This document shows positions 5,552 to 7,989 of a DNA stretch of 7,989 nt, piece by piece. The stretch's first letter is position 1; every line of letters starts with the position of its first letter. The notes below the pieces were generated by a model. It saw only the letters and a list, made by a program, of their open reading frames with translations. It was not told the DNA's origin and ran no database searches. The DNA lies in contig CAJWRP010000080.1 in assembly GCA_913046025.1 (NCBI GenBank), positions 1-7,989 of the forward strand. Reading direction: 5' to 3'. The stretch comes from an uncultured Chloroflexota bacterium. Its GTDB lineage: Bacteria > Chloroflexota > Dehalococcoidia > SAR202 > UBA11138. Made by a program: the position numbers and the translations under genes.

Positions 5552-5914
5552 ATGGCAGAAAAAACAGCCCACAGCCCCTTGGAATACGCCCACATAGCCG
5601 TGGAATTTGCTTCAGATAAACTGGCTTCGGATGTCCTTATGTTGGACATGCAGAAGGTCAGCGACTTTTGCGACTACTTTATCATTGTCGGCACCGACTC
5701 CTCCCGTCAGCTAAGCAGCCTGGCTGAGGACCTGGAGCATGAACTCGAACGCAAAGGTTCACAGCGGCATCACAGGGAGGGCACTCCGCAGTCCGGCTGG
5801 ATGCTTCTCGACTTCGGTGACGTCATAATTCACCTCTTCGGACCGGACATGCGGGAGTTCTATGATCTGGAGTCCGCCTGGGACGAAGCAACAGAGGTTG
5901 TTAGGATTCTATAA
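5552..5914 (+). CDS. rsfS: Ribosomal silencing factor RsfS (Iojap family)
   Basis: RsfS binds ribosomal protein uL14 on the 50S subunit and blocks joining with 30S, lowering translation when nutrients are scarce. The 120-residue protein has the full Iojap/DUF143 domain: DYFIIVGT (41-48), SSRQLSSLAEDLE (50-62), REGTP (75-79), SGWMLLDFGDVIIHLF (81-96) and REFYDLESAW (101-110). The start is fixed at 5552: there is no other ATG, GTG or TTG in frame back to the TAG at 5468, and Met30 would delete conserved residues. There is no Shine-Dalgarno sequence, and the promoter places the mRNA start on the ATG. In many bacteria rsfS sits beside nadD; here it stands alone, divergent from mnmA, and its last 14 bp overlap the 3' end of ndk on the other strand. 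Confidence 0.96.
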   Translation: MAEKTAHSPLEYAHIAVEFASDKLASDVLMLDMQKVSDFCDYFIIVGTDSSRQLSSLAEDLEHELERKGSQRHHREGTPQSGWMLLDFGDVIIHLFGPDMREFYDLESAWDEATEVVRIL

Positions 5915-6353
5915 TCCAGGCGTCAATGCTTCTCTCGTAGTCCACGATCTCATCCGCCTGGAAGAAGATGTCGATCTCTCTTTTTGATGACTCCAGCGAA
6001 TCTGATGCGTGAATCAGGTTCATTCCGATAGTAAGCCCCAGGTCACCTCGAATTGTTCCTGCCGCCGCCTGAGTGGGATTGGTAGCACCTACTGTATTGC
6101 GAACGACTTCAACTGCGTTCTCGCCTTCCACAACCATAGCCACTATAGGTGAAGATGTAATGAACTTCACCAGACCGTCAAAGAAGGGTTTGCCGACGTG
6201 CTCACCGTAATGGCGGTTGGCCAACTCCTCGGAAACTTTCATTAGCTTCATCGCCACGAACTTCAGTCCTCTTCGCTCCAGCCGGGAGATTACCTCACCC
6301 GCCAACGCTCGTTGAATCGAGTCGGGCTTCAGTAGCACCAGGGTCTGTTCCAT
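5901..6353 (-). CDS. ndk: Nucleoside diphosphate kinase
   Basis: Ndk balances NTP and dNTP pools by moving the gamma phosphate through a phosphohistidine. With the start at 6353 the protein has 150 residues, typical of the family. It shows TLVLLKPD (3-10, K9), GAT-x-P (89-93), the GTIRGDLG block (99-106) and the active-site segment NLIHASDS (112-119) with H115. An in-frame ATG lies six codons further up (6371), but that codon overlaps the GAGGAG ribosome-binding site (6362-6367), about 9 nt before the ATG at 6353, so the shorter start is chosen. It follows tsaB by 28 nt in the same direction and is probably the last gene of a tsaE-tsaB-ndk unit. Its stop lies inside the end of the convergent rsfS, with no terminator between them. 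Confidence 0.97.
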   Translation of the reverse strand: MEQTLVLLKPDSIQRALAGEVISRLERRGLKFVAMKLMKVSEELANRHYGEHVGKPFFDGLVKFITSSPIVAMVVEGENAVEVVRNTVGATNPTQAAAGTIRGDLGLTIGMNLIHASDSLESSKREIDIFFQADEIVDYERSIDAWIIES

Positions 6354-6381
6354 TCTGCTAATTCTCCTCATTAATCGTCTT

Positions 6382-7068
6382 TTAGTTACTGGTCTTTTTC
6401 AACCATGACCGGTTGGCGGTGTCCACCTGTGAGCTGCGCAGGTAAAGCGGCTCTGTAATCAGAGCATCCTCTACTTCGCCGGACTGCCACTTGCGATAGG
6501 CCATATCGGCGATTACCCCAGCCCGTCTTGTAGGCGGAGCTAGGTCCACCATGACGAGGTCTGAGCCGATTCGCTGTTCCAACTCTGATGCCAACTCGTT
6601 AATCGCTTCGCCACAGTATAGGTAGCCGGGCTTTACCGAAGGCAAGTACTCGTCAGTATTCAGCACCTCGTACGTGGGCTCCTTGCCCAGGTCGTAGCCG
6701 CCAACGTAGACTCTTGTGCGGCCAGCGCCTACGATGCAACGGACAGGGTATCCCAGCCCTAAATACGGCGCTACTTCCACGTCCAGGGTTCCCACGGCCA
6801 CTAGAGGTATCTCTAGTGAGACCGCCATTGCTTTGGCAGTGCTCATTCCAACACGTAGGGCGCTGAATCCGCCGGGACCCTTGGCGATGAAGATGGCGTT
6901 CAGGTCTCGGGTTTCGATGCCGACTCGTGCTATCACCTCGCGAATTGCCGGCACAAGCTCCACAGAGTGGTTCCGCTCGGAACGCCAGGTAAGCTCCGCA
7001 ATAGTCTCTCCCTCTCGAGAGATGGCTACGGATGCGTACCGTGTGGATGTATCAATTGAAAGTTCCAT
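6382..7068 (-). CDS. tsaB: tRNA t6A synthesis protein TsaB
   Basis: TsaB is the inactive ASKHA-fold partner that scaffolds TsaD in the synthesis of N6-threonylcarbamoyladenosine at A37 of ANN-decoding tRNAs. The 228-residue protein has the N-terminal IDTST (5-9), NHSVELVP (33-40), the GPGGFSALRVG glycine-rich block (64-74, usually GPGSFTGLRxG) and the C-terminal EPLYLR (206-211). There is no RimI fusion. The start is ATG at 7066-7068, with no clear ribosome-binding site (only AAAGAA). It lies 72 nt after tsaE, and the pair is commonly adjacent in bacteria; tsaD is not in the window. An open reading stretch in another frame enters from the tsaE side and ends 12 bases into tsaB (see findings). 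Confidence 0.95.
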   Translation of the reverse strand: MELSIDTSTRYASVAISREGETIAELTWRSERNHSVELVPAIREVIARVGIETRDLNAIFIAKGPGGFSALRVGMSTAKAMAVSLEIPLVAVGTLDVEVAPYLGLGYPVRCIVGAGRTRVYVGGYDLGKEPTYEVLNTDEYLPSVKPGYLYCGEAINELASELEQRIGSDLVMVDLAPPTRRAGVIADMAYRKWQSGEVEDALITEPLYLRSSQVDTANRSWLKKTSN

Positions 7069-7140
7069 GTTCTTTGAATAGTTGGCTCAGCAGTTCTGCA
7101 CGGTTGATCTGTTCCTTGGGATACCCTTTATTGAAATTAA

Positions 7141-7674
7141 TTAAGGATGGGAATCTATACCGTCGCGTGTTTTGATCTTTTTGAGAATTTCCTCGTAACG
7201 TTCGCCGTTGGCCGTGAATTTCAGGCGACGGTTGTCTTCGCCTGTCTGCTCGATCTCAATCAGCATATGACTCTCCGGGAAAGCCTCTGCTGCCTTGTCA
7301 GCCCACTCCACCACGCTCACGCCGTCGCCGAAGATGTACTCGTCCAGGCCAAGGTCCAGCACCTCTTCGAAGCTGTCCAGTCTGTAAAGGTCCATGTGAT
7401 ATAGGGTTAGCAGGCCCGGGTATTGCGCCACAAGAACAAAAGTGGGACTCCGCGCAAAGTCGTCTGAGCCGAGTCCGAACAGTATGCCCTGAGTCAGGCA
7501 GGTCTTGCCCGCGCCCAAGTCACCGACCAGCAAAAACACGTCTCCTGGACACGCGATCTCCCCCAAGACGCGGCCGATAGCCTGAGTCTCGTCAGGGCCT
7601 TTTGAGTCCAAGCTTACGTTGTGTGACTGGTCAGATATTTCTAAACTCACCGACTCAAAATTCCAGACTTGCAT
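7141..7674 (-). CDS. tsaE: tRNA t6A synthesis ATPase TsaE
   Basis: TsaE is the P-loop ATPase that resets the TsaB-TsaD complex during t6A synthesis. It has the DETQAIGRVLG lead-in (28-38), the Walker A sequence GDLGAGKT (51-58, K57 and T58), SPTF (76-79), HMDLYRL (93-99) and VEWADKA (122-128). From ATG at 7674 it has 177 residues, some 20 more at the N-terminus than most homologues. That ATG lacks a ribosome-binding site, so a GTG at codon 9 or TTG at codon 22 could be used instead; I keep the ATG without strong support. It is the first gene of the probable tsaE-tsaB-ndk unit and diverges from a metallophosphoesterase gene. The annotated C-terminus (ILKKIKTRDGIDSHP) is polar and could be altered by a frameshift discussed in the findings. 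Confidence 0.94.
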   Translation of the reverse strand: MQVWNFESVSLEISDQSHNVSLDSKGPDETQAIGRVLGEIACPGDVFLLVGDLGAGKTCLTQGILFGLGSDDFARSPTFVLVAQYPGLLTLYHMDLYRLDSFEEVLDLGLDEYIFGDGVSVVEWADKAAEAFPESHMLIEIEQTGEDNRRLKFTANGERYEEILKKIKTRDGIDSHP

Positions 7675-7689
7675 GTCAAATATTGGAGC

Positions 7690-7720
7690 GCCGTTGTATC
7701 ATGATTGTTACCTCAACGGC
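7690..7720. repeat. Inverted repeat GCCGTTG-N17-CAACGGC in the divergent region
   Basis: Two perfect 7-bp arms (7690-7696 and 7714-7720) flank a 17-bp spacer that includes the palindrome ATCATGAT (7698-7705). It sits 16 bp upstream of the tsaE ATG. An operator is possible, but no promoter boxes could be tied to it. Confidence 0.4.
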
Positions 7721-7749
7721 AGTGCCTCACAGGCAACCCCAGTATAACG

Positions 7750-7768
7750 GGCGTCTGTTTGAGACGCC
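7750..7768. repeat. Hairpin GGCGTCT-GTTTG-AGACGCC between tsaE and the phosphoesterase gene
   Basis: A perfect 7-bp stem with a 5-base loop, lying just after TATAAC (7743-7748), which read on the minus strand gives GTTATA followed by CT, a possible -10 in either direction. Neither strand has a T-tract, so it is unlikely to be a terminator. A leader hairpin or a binding site is possible. Confidence 0.4.
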
Positions 7769-7806
7769 ACCGTTTCCAAGGCGCAACGACTGAATGGCGG
7801 TGTATC

Positions 7807-7989
7807 TTGCGAGCCCTAATCGTATCCGATGTTCATAGCAACTTAGAGGCGTTTCAGGCCGTAATTGACGATGCTGAAGCCCGTGGTCCTGTTGACGAAA
7901 TCTGGTCTCTGGGAGATCTGATTGGCTACGGTCCGGACCCTGCTGCCGTCATGGATATCCTGATAGGCAGGCTCAATCATTTTTTTCTC
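7807..7989 (+). CDS. Metallophosphoesterase (YfcE/MJ0936-type), N-terminal part, cut by window edge
   Basis: The first 61 codons of a calcineurin-like phosphoesterase. Metal-binding motifs are clear: SDVHSN (7-12, D8 and H10) and LGDLIGYGPDP (35-45, D37); the GNHD motif would follow beyond the edge. The GYGPDP extension marks the family of small phosphodiesterases/phosphatases related to YfcE and MJ0936; the substrate is unknown. The only start in frame is TTG at 7807, with a GGCGG (7796-7800) six bases upstream as an imperfect ribosome-binding site; an ATG at 7793 is in another frame. It is divergent from tsaE. Confidence 0.9.
   Translation, partial: MRALIVSDVHSNLEAFQAVIDDAEARGPVDEIWSLGDLIGYGPDPAAVMDILIGRLNHFFL

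Noticed and set aside
6354..6371. Longer ndk start at ATG 6371
   Set aside because: It overlaps the GAGGAG ribosome site that serves ATG 6353 at normal spacing, and 6353 gives the usual family length.
7793..7815. ATG at 7793 as start of the phosphoesterase
   Set aside because: It is out of frame with the SDVHSN-containing protein; the in-frame TTG at 7807 fits the family N-terminus.
1..7989. CRISPR arrays, insertion sequences, phage or toxin-antitoxin genes
   Set aside because: No regularly spaced repeats, transposase-like proteins, terminal repeats or small paired genes were seen; gene content is housekeeping.

Overview
The window looks like a stretch of a bacterial chromosome with dense housekeeping genes and no mobile elements. 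Gene content and protein style suggest a Chloroflexota-like bacterium, perhaps Dehalococcoidia or SAR202. The hints are a translin-family protein in a bacterial setting, a membrane pyrophosphatase, a ThiE with a helical N-terminal extension, and frequent GTG/TTG starts. This placement is inference; no marker gene here is decisive.

Layout. A long minus-strand array runs from about 5400 down to 1: mnmA (tRNA 2-thiouridylase), a DinB-like protein, an intrinsic terminator, rnhB (RNase HII), a broken yraN remnant, thiE (thiamine-phosphate synthase), a translin-family gene, an intrinsic terminator inside the apparent leader of the next gene, and the 5' part of hppA (membrane pyrophosphatase), which runs off the left edge. 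A 151-bp divergent region (5401-5551) separates mnmA from rsfS (ribosomal silencing factor, plus strand). rsfS is convergent with, and overlaps by 14 bp, a second minus-strand cluster of tsaE, tsaB and ndk (read from about 7674 down to 5901). A second divergent region (7675-7806) precedes the start of a plus-strand metallophosphoesterase that runs off the right edge.

Functional themes. Translation and RNA quality dominate: U34 thiolation (MnmA), two parts of t6A37 synthesis (TsaB, TsaE), ribosome silencing (RsfS), removal of RNA from DNA (RNase HII) and a possible small-RNA nuclease (translin family). Nucleotide and phosphate metabolism is represented by Ndk and HppA, and cofactor synthesis by ThiE.

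Most notable observations. (1) rsfS has a near-consensus sigma-70 promoter whose expected start site is the A of its ATG, so it is probably leaderless; the divergent mnmA has a weaker but similar layout. (2) yraN is a pseudogene with two frameshifts and one nonsense codon. (3) The translin-family protein keeps the acidic residues of the TRAX/C3PO nuclease. (4) A strong intrinsic terminator lies four bases upstream of the hppA ribosome-binding site, which implies attenuation or read-through control. I do not see a clear, wholly new multi-gene system; the interest lies in regulation, gene decay and the translin protein.
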